From Phocicoccus schoeneichii (lineage in GTDB: Bacteria > Bacillota > Bacilli > Staphylococcales > Salinicoccaceae), in assembly GCF_014635565.1 (NCBI RefSeq), contig NZ_BMDB01000004.1, forward strand, positions 62,001 to 126,000: a DNA stretch of 64,000 nt, given 5' to 3'. The notes under the pieces were generated by a model, which made no database searches, was not told the DNA's origin, and saw only the letters and a program-made list of their open reading frames with translations. Made by a program: the position numbers and the translations under genes. This document shows, piece by piece, positions 36,400 to 45,468 of this stretch; position 1 is the stretch's first letter, and every line of letters begins with the position of its first letter.

Positions 36400-37644
36400 C
36401 TAAACAAACATATCGTTTAGATACCCTTGTTTTAAATTCTCTAACTTAGCTAGTTTCTTTTCTTCGATAGAGATTTGATTGTCTAAATTCTTAAAGAACT
36501 GTCCAATTTTTTCTTGTTCTTCATTTGATGGAATAGGAAATAATAATTCCATTGCTTTTGTTTTTGAAATATTGTATCTAGAAATCCCTTGTGCTAAAAG
36601 AATAAATCTTTTTCTTATTTCTGGTGATCTAAGCATATAAGCCATGTAATAAGGGTTCAGATTTATAGTAGGTCTAAACCCAAAGCAAAAACTGTTCAGA
36701 TATACATTTGGTCTATTATAAAGCCACACGGAAGACATCCCTACTTCATTAGGTGTTTCAGAGGAAACTGTAAAAAATATATCGCCATATTCAACTTCTG
36801 TCTGATTTTCATCAACTTCGACTTGAGCTGTCTGAGTACTTTTGGCTATAGGATTATCAAATACATTCATATAAGTGACAAATTCAGCTTCACCATGACC
36901 AAAATCTTTTTTAGATTTACCTGACAGACCAGTAAGGGATCGACCCATATCTTTCAATTTGTACTCTTCCCATGGCTCTGTAAATCCTTCAAATCGTTTC
37001 TTTGGATATTTTTCTCCTTCTTTTGGAAACATCTCAGAAAGATAAGCAGATTTAAGATCTTTTACTTTATTTACTTTTGATTGTTGCAATTGAATCATTT
37101 TATCGATTTTTTCAAGATAAGAACTTATCTTATTTTGTTCAGTTAATGTCGGGAAATAAACTACAGCATTTTCAAGATCAGTATTATATAAATGAACAAC
37201 TGATGACCCTTGAGCTCTCCTAATTAATTCTTTTTTTCTATCATCGTTTGATATTGATAGTGCTAGAAACAAGGGATTATGATTTTCTATTAGATGCATA
37301 ATATTTAAATCTCCACCTAGGATAATTCCTTTTTTTGATACAAATGAGGCTCTAGCAATATCTTCTGCTGTTTCACCTGATGAAGGAACTATCACTTCTG
37401 TTCCCTTACTATAAATTGTATTTTCTTTAGGTTTTGCATAAGTGTCTACATCACGAATAATTATTTCATAATTTGTATACATTCTTCCATATAATATAAT
37501 AGGAGAACCTTGTTCTAATAAATCATTTTTAGAATATCCTCTACCTTTGCTAAACCTAACTATATTTTTTAATTTATATGGAATCCACTCATTGTTTTCA
37601 AATCCCTCAAATCTTAACTTCGGTACCAACTTTTCTTTACTCAC
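36400..37644 (-). CDS. hsdS: Type I restriction specificity subunit HsdS
   Basis: 414 aa with two target-recognition domains: residues about 1-185, ending in the first conserved helix FPTLTEQNKISSYLEKIDKMIQLQQ-type (key piece LTEQNKISSYLEKID), and about 215-410, ending in SNEEQEKIGQFFKNLDNQISIEEKKL (key piece NEEQEKIGQFF). The two helices set the spacing of the bipartite recognition site. TRD sequences do not reveal the site. Its start overlaps the end of hsdM by eight bases. No inverted repeats or extra silent TRD genes lie near, so phase-variable shuffling is not suggested here. Confidence 0.94.
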   Translation of the reverse strand: MSKEKLVPKLRFEGFENNEWIPYKLKNIVRFSKGRGYSKNDLLEQGSPIILYGRMYTNYEIIIRDVDTYAKPKENTIYSKGTEVIVPSSGETAEDIARASFVSKKGIILGGDLNIMHLIENHNPLFLALSISNDDRKKELIRRAQGSSVVHLYNTDLENAVVYFPTLTEQNKISSYLEKIDKMIQLQQSKVNKVKDLKSAYLSEMFPKEGEKYPKKRFEGFTEPWEEYKLKDMGRSLTGLSGKSKKDFGHGEAEFVTYMNVFDNPIAKSTQTAQVEVDENQTEVEYGDIFFTVSSETPNEVGMSSVWLYNRPNVYLNSFCFGFRPTINLNPYYMAYMLRSPEIRKRFILLAQGISRYNISKTKAMELLFPIPSNEEQEKIGQFFKNLDNQISIEEKKLAKLENLKQGYLNDMFV

Positions 37645-40210
37645 TATCTGTCACCACCAATTGACTAGTCATTTCTTTAAAGCTGTCTTCAAGCCTTTTG
37701 TATTCAGCATCTAAGTCATCTAAAGTATCTTTGTATCGTTTGTCTAGTTCTTTTAAGATATCTAACTCTTCTTTCAGTGGTTCCTCAATTAAACGAATCA
37801 TTTCTTCTACTAAATCACCAAACCATCTTTTATACACTAGTTGATCAATTTCTTGATCCGTTAATTCCAAAATACGGTTTTGCACTTTCATATCGAGTGC
37901 TTGTGTTTTTTCACGTATAGTTCGATTAGTTTTTGTTCGTTTAGATAGCAAATCTAGAACTCTTTGAACTAATTCATATTCTTCAGTATTTTCTTCATAG
38001 TTTTTAATTTCTTTGCGAATGTTTCCAACAGTAAATGAATTCTTGCTTGCGTTTAATGATTCACCAAGAATTTCATTCTCAACAGAATCCTCCACTTGGG
38101 CTGATTCAACTAGCTCATCAAGTTCTAACTCAACTTCACTCATCTTTGCTTCAATTTCTTCAATCAGATTCGCCTCTTCTTCATAGAGTTCTTTACGAAT
38201 TAAATCAATTGGTACTAGCGTACCAATCCAACCTTCTTGCTCTTCACGTTTGTTTTTACCTGTTCCTTTAGTCACGATATTTGGTTCTCTTGAGCGACCT
38301 AGTTCATAGAAATCACCTGCTGATATTTTCTCTACATCTTCTGTTAGATAATTTTCCCATAGTTCAGCGACTAACTGATAACCATCATAAATATTCAAAT
38401 GCTTAAAGTTGGTAAGGATTTCCTTAATTTCTACTAACATTTCTTCCATTAATGGTCGAACATCTGCTGGGTCATCTACTTGTTTTAAGGTTGGCCAGTA
38501 ATGGTTGATATAATCAGTAATTCGTTCATTCATTTCAGCTGCTTTTTCTTTCATTTCTTCATTATTTAAAACACTTTCAGTCAGCTTATCTATTTCTTGA
38601 TTTAACTCAAAATAATTTGGTCGAATTTCTTCTAAAGCATTTTTTAAAATAGTCGGTGCAACTTCATTTAGTACATGGAGGTTTTCGATGTTTTCTTTTG
38701 GAATTCCACCGTATAAATGTGCATCTACATCATGAGGGATCTCTTCATCTGGTTGCACTACATAGCGTGGGATATTTAGATTATATTCATTCTCAATGAT
38801 TTCTTCTCGTGAGACATTATAACTGTATCCCTCTATTTCTTCCCTTGAAGTGTACGTATCTACAATCTTTGCGATATCTTTTTCTTCTAAGACATTTTGT
38901 TTTCCTACTTTAATAAAGTTTTTTGATGCATCAATCATTAAAACAGGCTCATCGAGTGCTCGGTTTTTCTTTAAGATCATAACGGTTACTGGAATACCTG
39001 TATTGGTAAACAAGCTTGAGGGCATGCCAATAATCGTATCAATGTAATTTTTCTCTAATAGGCGTTGACGAATTTCACCTTCTGCACCCCCACGGAATAA
39101 TACACCATGTGGTAAAACAATCGCCATCGTTCCTTCTTGACCTAAGTGGAAAAGTCCATGAAGTAAGAAAGCGAAATCTCCTCGACTTGGTGGTGGAAGT
39201 ACTCCAGCAACTTCAAAACGCGGATCACTCACTGTTAAGTCAAAACGATTCCACCCTTTTACAGAATATGGTGGGTTCATGACTACTGCGTCGAATTGAA
39301 CTCCCTCATTTGGTCGTTCTGGATCTTCTGGCCAATCCTCAGCCAAGGTATCCCCATTTTTAATCGTCATTTTTTCAGGACGAACTCCATGAAGCAGTAA
39401 GTTCATTCGTGTTAAGTTATAAGTTGCTGTGTTCTTTTCTTGACCATAATAAGATAGATTCCTCTGTTCATGTGTATCTAAATGTTTTGCAACAGTTAAA
39501 AGTAATGATCCAGAACCAACTGTTGGGTCATAAATCGAACGAATTTCTGATGACTTCGCAACAATTCGAGCCATTACTTCACTTACTTGCTTTGGTGTGT
39601 AGAACTCTCCAGCTTTCGCACCGGACTCCATCGCAAACTGCCCAATAAGATATTCATAAGCATCTCCTAAGATATCACCTTTTTGTAAAGCAACCATGTT
39701 TAAGTCTGCAAACAATAGAATTAGGCGCTGAATATTTCGACTACGCTCATTTAAATTACTTCCTAAAGCTGTATCGGTCAAATCGATTGTTGAACTAGAG
39801 AATAAGCCTTTAAAATCATCTGCTCCTTCTTCTATAACAATCGTACGCTCAAAGTTATGTAGACTATCTGTTACTTTTTGTACTTCAAATTCCCCATTAT
39901 TAATATCCATTAACCAAGTTTGATATAAGTATTCTGGTAAAACATAATAACCAAGTAAACTTTGAATCGTATTATTTAATGCATCCCCATAAGCATCATG
40001 AGCTTCTTTATATGCCTTAACTAATTCTCTTTCGCTCATATCATTGCCTAACTGTGAACTTTCTTTAAACGTATTAAGAGTTTTATCACTTAAAAATTTG
40101 TAAAACATTAATCCAAGCATATAGTCTTTATAGCGACTCGCATCCATTGAACCACGTAATTCATTTGCGCCATCCCATAAACGACTTTTAATTTCTTCTG
40201 AAGTAATCAT
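37637..40210 (-). CDS. hsdM: Type I DNA adenine methyltransferase HsdM, long form
   Basis: 857 aa. The N-terminal HsdM helical domain (residues 1-150, LWDGANELRGSMDASRYKDY) is followed by the N6-adenine methylase: motif I YDPTVGSGSLLL at about 227-238 and motif IV NPPY at 312-315. Ordinary HsdM proteins are about 500-530 aa; this one carries about 300 extra C-terminal residues that are acidic and coiled-coil-rich, a form seen in the staphylococcal/bacillar long HsdM subgroup. It forms M2S with HsdS for host protection and M2SR2 for restriction. The start has GGAG upstream. Confidence 0.95.
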   Translation of the reverse strand: MITSEEIKSRLWDGANELRGSMDASRYKDYMLGLMFYKFLSDKTLNTFKESSQLGNDMSERELVKAYKEAHDAYGDALNNTIQSLLGYYVLPEYLYQTWLMDINNGEFEVQKVTDSLHNFERTIVIEEGADDFKGLFSSSTIDLTDTALGSNLNERSRNIQRLILLFADLNMVALQKGDILGDAYEYLIGQFAMESGAKAGEFYTPKQVSEVMARIVAKSSEIRSIYDPTVGSGSLLLTVAKHLDTHEQRNLSYYGQEKNTATYNLTRMNLLLHGVRPEKMTIKNGDTLAEDWPEDPERPNEGVQFDAVVMNPPYSVKGWNRFDLTVSDPRFEVAGVLPPPSRGDFAFLLHGLFHLGQEGTMAIVLPHGVLFRGGAEGEIRQRLLEKNYIDTIIGMPSSLFTNTGIPVTVMILKKNRALDEPVLMIDASKNFIKVGKQNVLEEKDIAKIVDTYTSREEIEGYSYNVSREEIIENEYNLNIPRYVVQPDEEIPHDVDAHLYGGIPKENIENLHVLNEVAPTILKNALEEIRPNYFELNQEIDKLTESVLNNEEMKEKAAEMNERITDYINHYWPTLKQVDDPADVRPLMEEMLVEIKEILTNFKHLNIYDGYQLVAELWENYLTEDVEKISAGDFYELGRSREPNIVTKGTGKNKREEQEGWIGTLVPIDLIRKELYEEEANLIEEIEAKMSEVELELDELVESAQVEDSVENEILGESLNASKNSFTVGNIRKEIKNYEENTEEYELVQRVLDLLSKRTKTNRTIREKTQALDMKVQNRILELTDQEIDQLVYKRWFGDLVEEMIRLIEEPLKEELDILKELDKRYKDTLDDLDAEYKRLEDSFKEMTSQLVVTDSE

Positions 40211-40286
40211 AATTTTTCTCCTTTTCGTTATGCCAATATTTTTGTAATAGTAATTAACTGTAATACCCTATATTAATATCCAGTTT

Positions 40287-40799
40287 TTAAATAATATTCT
40301 CTTCAAGAGCTCTTTTAAAGCTAGATTTTGTAATTTTTAATTCTCCCGATTGACTTAAAACTCGAATTAGTTCTGGATATACATCTGGATTGTTTTCTAT
40401 TTGTGCAATTATACTTGCTTCATCTTCTAATCCTTTTACTTTGTGTGGCATAGGTCCTACAAAAATATAATCATAGTGATCACTGTAGGCTAATCTATTA
40501 AAAGGAAATCGTTTCACTTCTTCATAGCTGATAATTAAGTCAAATCGTTTAGAATCGATTCCAAGACTTGAAGCTATTCCACGAAAATCTTTTTTTCGAA
40601 CTTGACTTTGACCTATTACAAGTATTTTACCTTCTTTTTCTTGAATATAATTGTTACTGGATTCGTAGTCTATAGGTAATTGGCTTATATAATAGTTTAG
40701 TTGTCCTTGACGGTTGTGATGAACAATTTGATTTTGTATTTTCTCTGTAACATCTGCAATTAAAACTTCCAATTCTTCCATACTTAACACGTCGTCCAT
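40287..40799 (-). CDS. Unknown 170-aa partner protein in the restriction operon
   Basis: I do not recognise an established family. The first 50 residues are helical. Residues about 58-165 look like a Rossmann-type alpha/beta domain: GKILVIGQSQVRKKDFRGIA as strand, loop and helix, then FDLIISYEEV, YDYIFVGPMPHK, and a C-terminal GELKITKSSFKRAL. The SQVRKKD and VGPMPHK pieces are distinctive. It begins five bases after the pseudo-methylase stop and ends 77 bases before hsdM, all on one strand, so it is likely part of the same transcript. A role in binding or controlling the pseudo-methylase, or in sensing, is inference. Confidence 0.7.
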   Translation of the reverse strand: MDDVLSMEELEVLIADVTEKIQNQIVHHNRQGQLNYYISQLPIDYESSNNYIQEKEGKILVIGQSQVRKKDFRGIASSLGIDSKRFDLIISYEEVKRFPFNRLAYSDHYDYIFVGPMPHKVKGLEDEASIIAQIENNPDVYPELIRVLSQSGELKITKSSFKRALEENII

Positions 40800-40803
40800 T
40801 ATT

Positions 40804-42420
40804 CTAGACCTCCTTAAACCAACTACTCATCACTTCATCTTTTTCATCTTGAATTATCTCTAAAGAAAGTTGAAGCTGATTAATTTTTTCCAAATATTCT
40901 TTAGTCTTTTCAGCAATTTTATTTTGAAGTGTCAGCGTCATATACGGAATGTCTATATGAAGTAAATCCTTCTTATTTACTCGTTGAATAGTTGCTCCAC
41001 TGTAAGTAGAAGATAAATATTTTTGTCCCATTTCACTTTGGAAATATGCGAATAAATAATATGGATTCCAATCTTTATTATTCACACGAATAACAAAGAA
41101 ATTTTCATCCACGAAGCTGCGTATATCCTCTTCCTCTTGATATAAGGCTACATTTAGCTTAGAACCGATTCTTGTAACAATTATATCGAGATTTTTTAAT
41201 TCTATTAGTTTTGGTATTATTTTATTTACAAAATCACCGTCTAATATTTGACCGTTTTTAACATGAGAAAGTCGAATTAATTGCATACCAGTGTTTTCAG
41301 CTGCTGAATATTCATCAATTTCTTGCTTTCGAAGTGGACGACTATTTAAAATAACAGCAATTTTCTCTAGCTTTGTACCTCCTTTTAATTCAGGAAGCAA
41401 ATAAAATTCTGGACTTAACCGACCTTCTTTTAATACTTTCTCATTTGGAACATCTATTTTTATATTATCTGAATTGATAATTTTCTCTACATCTTTTTCT
41501 TCAAGTAAACGAACACGTCCTGCATTTGAATATACATCTGATGCATCAGTAAATCGAATGGAGTCATTTCCATGGCTTAAGACCAACATAAAAGATGGAA
41601 TTCCAGTTCCAGTAAGAATACCTGCAGGTAAGGCAATGACTTCCTCAATGTAGCCTTCACGAATAAAATGCTCTCTTATTTTTTCATCTGTCTTTCTCAT
41701 TTCAATTCCTACAGTGCTAATAACTACCGCGCGTCCCCGTTCTTTTAGTTGATTCATTATTAGTGAAATAAATCCCCAATCAGAATTCTGATTAATTTCA
41801 ATACCTTCAAAAATATACTTATCTTTTCGACGTAAATTCAGTGGGAACTCGCTAAATATTTGCTCAAACTTCTCTTCAGGATTTTTTTCAAAATACTCAA
41901 ATATATCTGCTCGAATGATTTCATCTCTTAACATAGTACCATGTTCTAGCCACAACCTAAGAATTGATAATTGATGTGTTAATTCATTAATTTCAATTCC
42001 TTTAATGATTTTTGCCTTATTTTTTAGAGCTTTACTTAACATTGCGCCATTTCCGGAACAAAAATCAGCAAATTCATTATTTGTAAAGTCAAAGTAAGAA
42101 CTTGCTAAACTTAAGATTGATTCATTCGAACTTGTAAACATCATTTGTGGTGTGTAATCAACCATATTAAGATAATCTAGAAGTAGTTGACTGATGTCCT
42201 CTATTTCAAAATTATTTGATAAGAATAGTTCAATAGAGTCTAACTCAGTCTCTGATAACTCACGCATAAAGTTATTTTTGATACCTATTTTTAATATCTC
42301 ACTCTCTGGTTCTAGTTTTTCTAAAGCTGTTAAATAATAATAGCTTAGTACTATTAAATGTTTTTCAGATTGAATATTTCTTTGGTTTTTATTCCATAGT
42401 AACCTTAATTCTTCGCCCAT
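40804..42420 (-). CDS. HsdM-HsdS-like fusion with degenerate methylase motif
   Basis: 538 aa. Residues about 90-330 resemble the N6-adenine methylase domain of HsdM: motif I reads FADFCSGNGAML (117-128) and AIVISTVG/LPAGILTGTGIPSFMLVL mirror the HsdM barrel. At the motif IV place, where NPPY is required, it reads SEFPLN (190-195), so methyl transfer is unlikely. Residues about 340-530 resemble one HsdS target-recognition domain, with LTLQNKIAEKTKEYLEKINQLQLSLE-type helix at the end (key piece LQNKIAEKTKEYLEKI). So it looks like a catalytically dead M-S half-fusion. It heads the operon of the true hsdM-hsdS-hsdR. It might alter target choice, compete with HsdS, or sense DNA; none of this is shown. 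Confidence 0.75.
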   Translation of the reverse strand: MGEELRLLWNKNQRNIQSEKHLIVLSYYYLTALEKLEPESEILKIGIKNNFMRELSETELDSIELFLSNNFEIEDISQLLLDYLNMVDYTPQMMFTSSNESILSLASSYFDFTNNEFADFCSGNGAMLSKALKNKAKIIKGIEINELTHQLSILRLWLEHGTMLRDEIIRADIFEYFEKNPEEKFEQIFSEFPLNLRRKDKYIFEGIEINQNSDWGFISLIMNQLKERGRAVVISTVGIEMRKTDEKIREHFIREGYIEEVIALPAGILTGTGIPSFMLVLSHGNDSIRFTDASDVYSNAGRVRLLEEKDVEKIINSDNIKIDVPNEKVLKEGRLSPEFYLLPELKGGTKLEKIAVILNSRPLRKQEIDEYSAAENTGMQLIRLSHVKNGQILDGDFVNKIIPKLIELKNLDIIVTRIGSKLNVALYQEEEDIRSFVDENFFVIRVNNKDWNPYYLFAYFQSEMGQKYLSSTYSGATIQRVNKKDLLHIDIPYMTLTLQNKIAEKTKEYLEKINQLQLSLEIIQDEKDEVMSSWFKEV

Positions 42421-42450
42421 TTATCTTTCCTCCTTTTAACTTATAATTAT

Positions 42451-42491
42451 GGTAACATTACCTTTTTTTCTTGTCAAATGTTAATATTACC
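42451..42491 (-). promoter_or_regulatory. Promoter with paired operator-like palindromes ahead of the restriction operon
   Basis: On the minus strand TTGACA (42472-42477) is followed after 17 bases by TACCAT (42449-42454), and AAAGGAGG precedes the ATG at 42420. Two related dyads flank the -35: GGTAATATTAAC (42480-42491) and GGTAATGTTACC (42451-42462), centres 29 bases apart. Placement upstream of and downstream of the -35 is typical of a dimeric repressor or of R-M control proteins. No controller gene is evident next to it. Confidence 0.55.
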
Positions 42492-42635
42492 TTTTCAAAA
42501 ACATTTTTATGGGACCATCAAATATAACGTATATTTAGAGACGATTTCATCTTATATACATCAAGGCCTCTAAATGCTTCTCTCAATAGTCGTATTTAGG
42601 TCTTTTTTTATAGTTCATACTTGATACATAAAAAA

Positions 42636-42679
42636 ATACACGCCTAGTACTGAATTTTTGTCCAGTACTAGGCGTGTAT
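42636..42679 (-). terminator. Strong terminator after the 146-aa gene
   Basis: ATACACGCCTAGTACTG (42636-42652) and its exact complement (42663-42679) form a perfect 17-bp stem with a 10-base loop; on the minus strand six T follow. The rest of the 42492-42775 gap holds only a weaker plus-strand hairpin near 42567-42610. Confidence 0.8.
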
Positions 42680-42775
42680 TGATTTGATAGCCTCTATTGC
42701 TAGCAAAATTAATACTTGTTTTTATTTTTAGCTTTTTGCTGTCTTTCCCTGTGTTCTCTTTGCATTTCTTTAATA

Positions 42776-43216
42776 CTAAACATCGGTTTCTTTCTGTTGT
42801 TCAACTTCTTTTTTCTGCAAAGTATCATGAATTCGCTGTAGATTTAAATCTTCAATCCTTATATCTAATAACTCAGCAATCATCTCTTTAAGCTTATCTG
42901 TTGTGATTACTAATTCTTCTTCTAGTATGAGCAAATTTCGTTCTTTTAGTATCATAAAATAAGCATTTAAATAGAATAAGTTAGTTGGCTCTTCTATTGT
43001 AAAGTTATTAATCTCTATACTAGTAACGGAATAAAGAAACTCACCGAAATTTTCTGTATCAAAAGATGTGTCAATTGCACCTTCAACATTAAAATTAGAT
43101 TCTGGATCTGCAATCCCATTTCTTAATGACTCGTAAGTTTTAGGTATTTTAACCATCATTTCATCATCTAACGGATTCATTAAGTAGGTTTCTACATAGT
43201 TTACTTTCATCTTCAT
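42776..43216 (-). CDS. Unknown 146-aa protein
   Basis: Unrecognised. The N-terminal part is beta-rich (MKMKVNYVETYLMNPLDDEM), the middle and C-terminal parts helical (TNLFYLNAYFMILKERNLLILEEEL, then a charged helix to the end). Two methionines allow a start at 43216 or two codons later; AGAAGATGAAG precedes it. It follows the 121-aa gene by 48 bases on the same strand and is closed by a strong terminator, so the two form a small unit between gatB and the restriction operon. The content is AT-rich, consistent with acquired DNA. A defence role is only suggested by location. Confidence 0.6.
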   Translation of the reverse strand: MKMKVNYVETYLMNPLDDEMMVKIPKTYESLRNGIADPESNFNVEGAIDTSFDTENFGEFLYSVTSIEINNFTIEEPTNLFYLNAYFMILKERNLLILEEELVITTDKLKEMIAELLDIRIEDLNLQRIHDTLQKKEVEQQKETDV

Positions 43217-43264
43217 CTTCTTTTCTCTACCTCTTTTTCCATAGAACTAGACTCATTTGAAGAC

Positions 43265-43630
43265 TCAAAATAAATAATTATTAAAATCTTTTTCAATTTC
43301 ATTTGCTTTGTACTTTTGTATTGATCTCCAGAAAGCTTTAGATAAATCCAATTGATGTTTTTCACCGTAGGCAGTAATTGGTTCATTTAACATAATAGAA
43401 ACTCCTACTTCATCTTCTACAGCTTTATGAGCAAAGAATAGCTTATCATAGAATGTTTTGAAGGTTACAAAATCATATTTACTATACTTTAAGAAGTTTT
43501 GAATAATTGGTTTAGCATAAATAACTTCAATACTTTTATTTTCAATGAATTCATTTAATAATTCTCTCGAACTCTCTATATCTTGAACATTTTCAATTAC
43601 AGAAGTTAATAAATCGTTTTGGCTTTCCAA
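43265..43630 (-). CDS. Unknown 121-aa protein, possibly 5'-truncated
   Basis: Unrecognised helical protein (LLNEFIENKSIEVIYAKPII, FVTFKTFYDKLFFAHKAVE). The only start in frame is a TTG at 43630 without a proper ribosome binding site; the frame closes just upstream. Immediately upstream lie three tandem TCTTTAATG units and then the scrap of a rhodanese gene. This is best explained by a recombination junction that removed the natural start. It could therefore be untranslated. Confidence 0.45.
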   Translation of the reverse strand: MESQNDLLTSVIENVQDIESSRELLNEFIENKSIEVIYAKPIIQNFLKYSKYDFVTFKTFYDKLFFAHKAVEDEVGVSIMLNEPITAYGEKHQLDLSKAFWRSIQKYKANEIEKDFNNYLF

Positions 43631-43657
43631 TCTTTAATGTCTTTAATGTCTTTAATA
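43631..43657. repeat. Three tandem 9-bp units at an apparent junction
   Basis: TCTTTAATG occurs twice in exact form and a third time as TCTTTAATA, at 43631-43657. It separates the 5' end of the 121-aa gene from the rhodanese-like scrap. Confidence 0.7.
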
Positions 43658-43661
43658 TCTC

Positions 43662-43754
43662 ATCACTGCTGCGGCATCATTCCTGGAATCAAAAGGATTC
43701 GATCCAAAAGTTATCGAAGGTGGCATGAAAGCTATACAAGAAATAAGAAATTAA
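43662..43754 (+). pseudogene. C-terminal scrap of a rhodanese-like protein
   Basis: A plus-strand frame reads AAASFLESKGFDPKVIEGGM then KAIQEIRN and stops at 43754. This matches the end of rhodanese domains, where 'A-YLESxGF-V-N-V-EGGM-AW' follows the active-site loop. The frame closes about 30 codons upstream, so everything including the catalytic cysteine loop is gone. It is most likely old chromosomal sequence at the right edge of the inserted island. Confidence 0.45.
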
Positions 43755-43876
43755 TAATTAAATTAATGCACGATGCTTTACAATATGTTCTAAAAAGAAA
43801 AAACCATTACCATTTTTGAAGTAGTAATGGAAATTGTAATGGTTTATAGCAATTGTAAGCAAAGCTTTAGAATTAA

Positions 43877-43922
43877 AAAAGGCTTCCTACCAGCCTTTAG
43901 AAGCTGTTAGGAAACCTTTTTT
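43877..43922. terminator. Inverted repeat, probable terminator
   Basis: AAAGG-TTCCTA-CAGC and GCTG-TAGGAA-CCTTT arms (about 43878-43894 and 43903-43920) with two single mismatches, flanked by A and T runs. Could stop transcription in either direction beyond the rhodanese scrap. Confidence 0.55.
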
Positions 43923-43997
43923 CAATGATAATCCAACCATTCCCATATTTACCGCGAAATTGTCACCAATCCTTCCCTTCAACTCACCTAAAACAAT

Positions 43998-44031
43998 CAA
44001 AAAAACTCTCCGAAATCGTTTCGGAGAGTTT
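43998..44031 (-). terminator. Terminator of the gatCAB operon
   Basis: AAACTCTCCGAAA (44003-44015) and TTTCGGAGAGTTT (44019-44031) form a perfect 13-bp stem with a 3-base loop; TTTTTT follows on the minus strand, seven bases past the gatB stop. Confidence 0.85.
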
Positions 44032-44037
44032 CTCTAA

Positions 44038-45468
44038 TTATCTTTTATTGATTTCTTCAAGTAGGATTTTGTTTACCATTTGTGGGTTTGCTTGTCCTCT
44101 TGATTTCTTCATGATTTGACCTACTAGGAAGCCGATTGCACGGTCTTTTCCTTCTTTAAAGTCAGTGATTGATTGTTCGTTTTCGTCTAAGACTTCTGTT
44201 ACCATCTTAGTCAGTGTTTCTGGATCTGAAATTTGTTCCATACCAAGGTCTTTAGCTGTTTGTTTCGCGCTACCGCCTTTAGTGATGAGTTCAGTGAATA
44301 AGCGTTTTGCTTGTTTACCAGAAATTGTGCCATCTTCAATTAGCTTGATCATTTCAGATAAGTTTTCTGGAGTGATTTTCGTATCTTTAAGTTCCACTTG
44401 GTTCTTGTTCAGATACTCTGTCACACTTGTCATGATCCAGTTTGATGCAAGTTTTGGATCTGTTCCAAATTCTTCTACCATCTGGTTGAAGAAGTCTGAT
44501 GTCTCAACTGCTAATGTTAAAATATTCGCGTCATATTCAGGCAATTTATATTCATCAACATAGCGTTTCTTAAGCACATCTGGTAGTTCTGGAATGCTCG
44601 CTCTTACGCGTTCTTTCCACTCTTCAGAAATCGTTACAGGTCCAAGGTCTGGTTCTGGGAAGTAACGGTAGTCATCCGCATGTTCTTTTACACGCATTAA
44701 AATTGTTTCACCTGTTTTTTCATCAAAACGACGTGTTTCTTGTTTAATTTCTCCACCCGCAAGTAATTCAGCAGCTTGGCGTTTTTCCTCGTGTTCTAAG
44801 CCACGTCGTACAAAGTTAAATGAGTTTAGGTTTTTCAATTCAGTTTTTGTACCAAATTCATCTTGACCGTATGGACGAATCGAGATGTTTGCGTCCGCTC
44901 TTAACGAACCTTCTTCCATTTTTACGTCTGATACACCAGTGTACTGGATGATCGAACGTAATTTCTCAAGATAAAGGTACGCTTCCTCAGGTGTTCTAAG
45001 GTCTGGTTCCGAAACGATTTCTACTAACGCAGAACCGTGTCTGTTTAAGTCAACAAGTGAGTGATCTTCTTTATGGATTGATTTACCAGCATCTGCTTCT
45101 AAGTGTAGACGCGTGATACCGATGCGTTTCTTTTCACCATTCACTTCGATTTCGATCCAACCATTTTGTCCGATTGGTTCTTTATCTTGTGTGATTTGGT
45201 AAGCACTTGGGTTATCTGGGTAGAAGTAATGTTTTCTGTCAAAACGTGTGACTTCAGGGATTTCCATGTTTAGTGCTAATGCTGCTTTCATTGCATATTC
45301 TACTGCACCTTTGTTGATTACTGGTAATGCACCAGGATAACCCAGCTCAAGTACAGAAAGGTTTGTGTTTGGCTCTGCACCAAAGTGTGATGGTGCGCCA
45401 GAGAATGCTTTTGAGTTTGTGTTGAGTTCTACGTGAACTTCAAGTCCAATGACTGTTTCAAAGTGCAT
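44038..45468 (-). CDS. gatB: Asp/Glu-tRNA amidotransferase subunit B
   Basis: 476 aa, usual length. [17 protein letters not shown] is the standard start; [13 protein letters not shown] and [18 protein letters not shown] are the kinase-like catalytic core signature, and the C-terminal YqeY-like tail ([19 protein letters not shown]) binds tRNA. With GatA and GatC it converts misacylated Glu-tRNA(Gln) and Asp-tRNA(Asn) to the correct amide forms. GGAGG lies eight bases upstream in the end of gatA. Confidence 0.97.
   Translation of the reverse strand: MHFETVIGLEVHVELNTNSKAFSGAPSHFGAEPNTNLSVLELGYPGALPVINKGAVEYAMKAALALNMEIPEVTRFDRKHYFYPDNPSAYQITQDKEPIGQNGWIEIEVNGEKKRIGITRLHLEADAGKSIHKEDHSLVDLNRHGSALVEIVSEPDLRTPEEAYLYLEKLRSIIQYTGVSDVKMEEGSLRADANISIRPYGQDEFGTKTELKNLNSFNFVRRGLEHEEKRQAAELLAGGEIKQETRRFDEKTGETILMRVKEHADDYRYFPEPDLGPVTISEEWKERVRASIPELPDVLKKRYVDEYKLPEYDANILTLAVETSDFFNQMVEEFGTDPKLASNWIMTSVTEYLNKNQVELKDTKITPENLSEMIKLIEDGTISGKQAKRLFTELITKGGSAKQTAKDLGMEQISDPETLTKMVTEVLDENEQSITDFKEGKDRAIGFLVGQIMKKSRGQANPQMVNKILLEEINKR

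Noticed and set aside
36400-37644. Phase-variable hsdS locus
   Set aside because: Only one hsdS, with no inverted repeats or nearby recombinase that could shuffle recognition domains.
43619-43819. Plus-strand 66-codon frame covering the rhodanese scrap
   Set aside because: The recognisable rhodanese sequence lies in a different frame, and this frame has no start signal or similarity.
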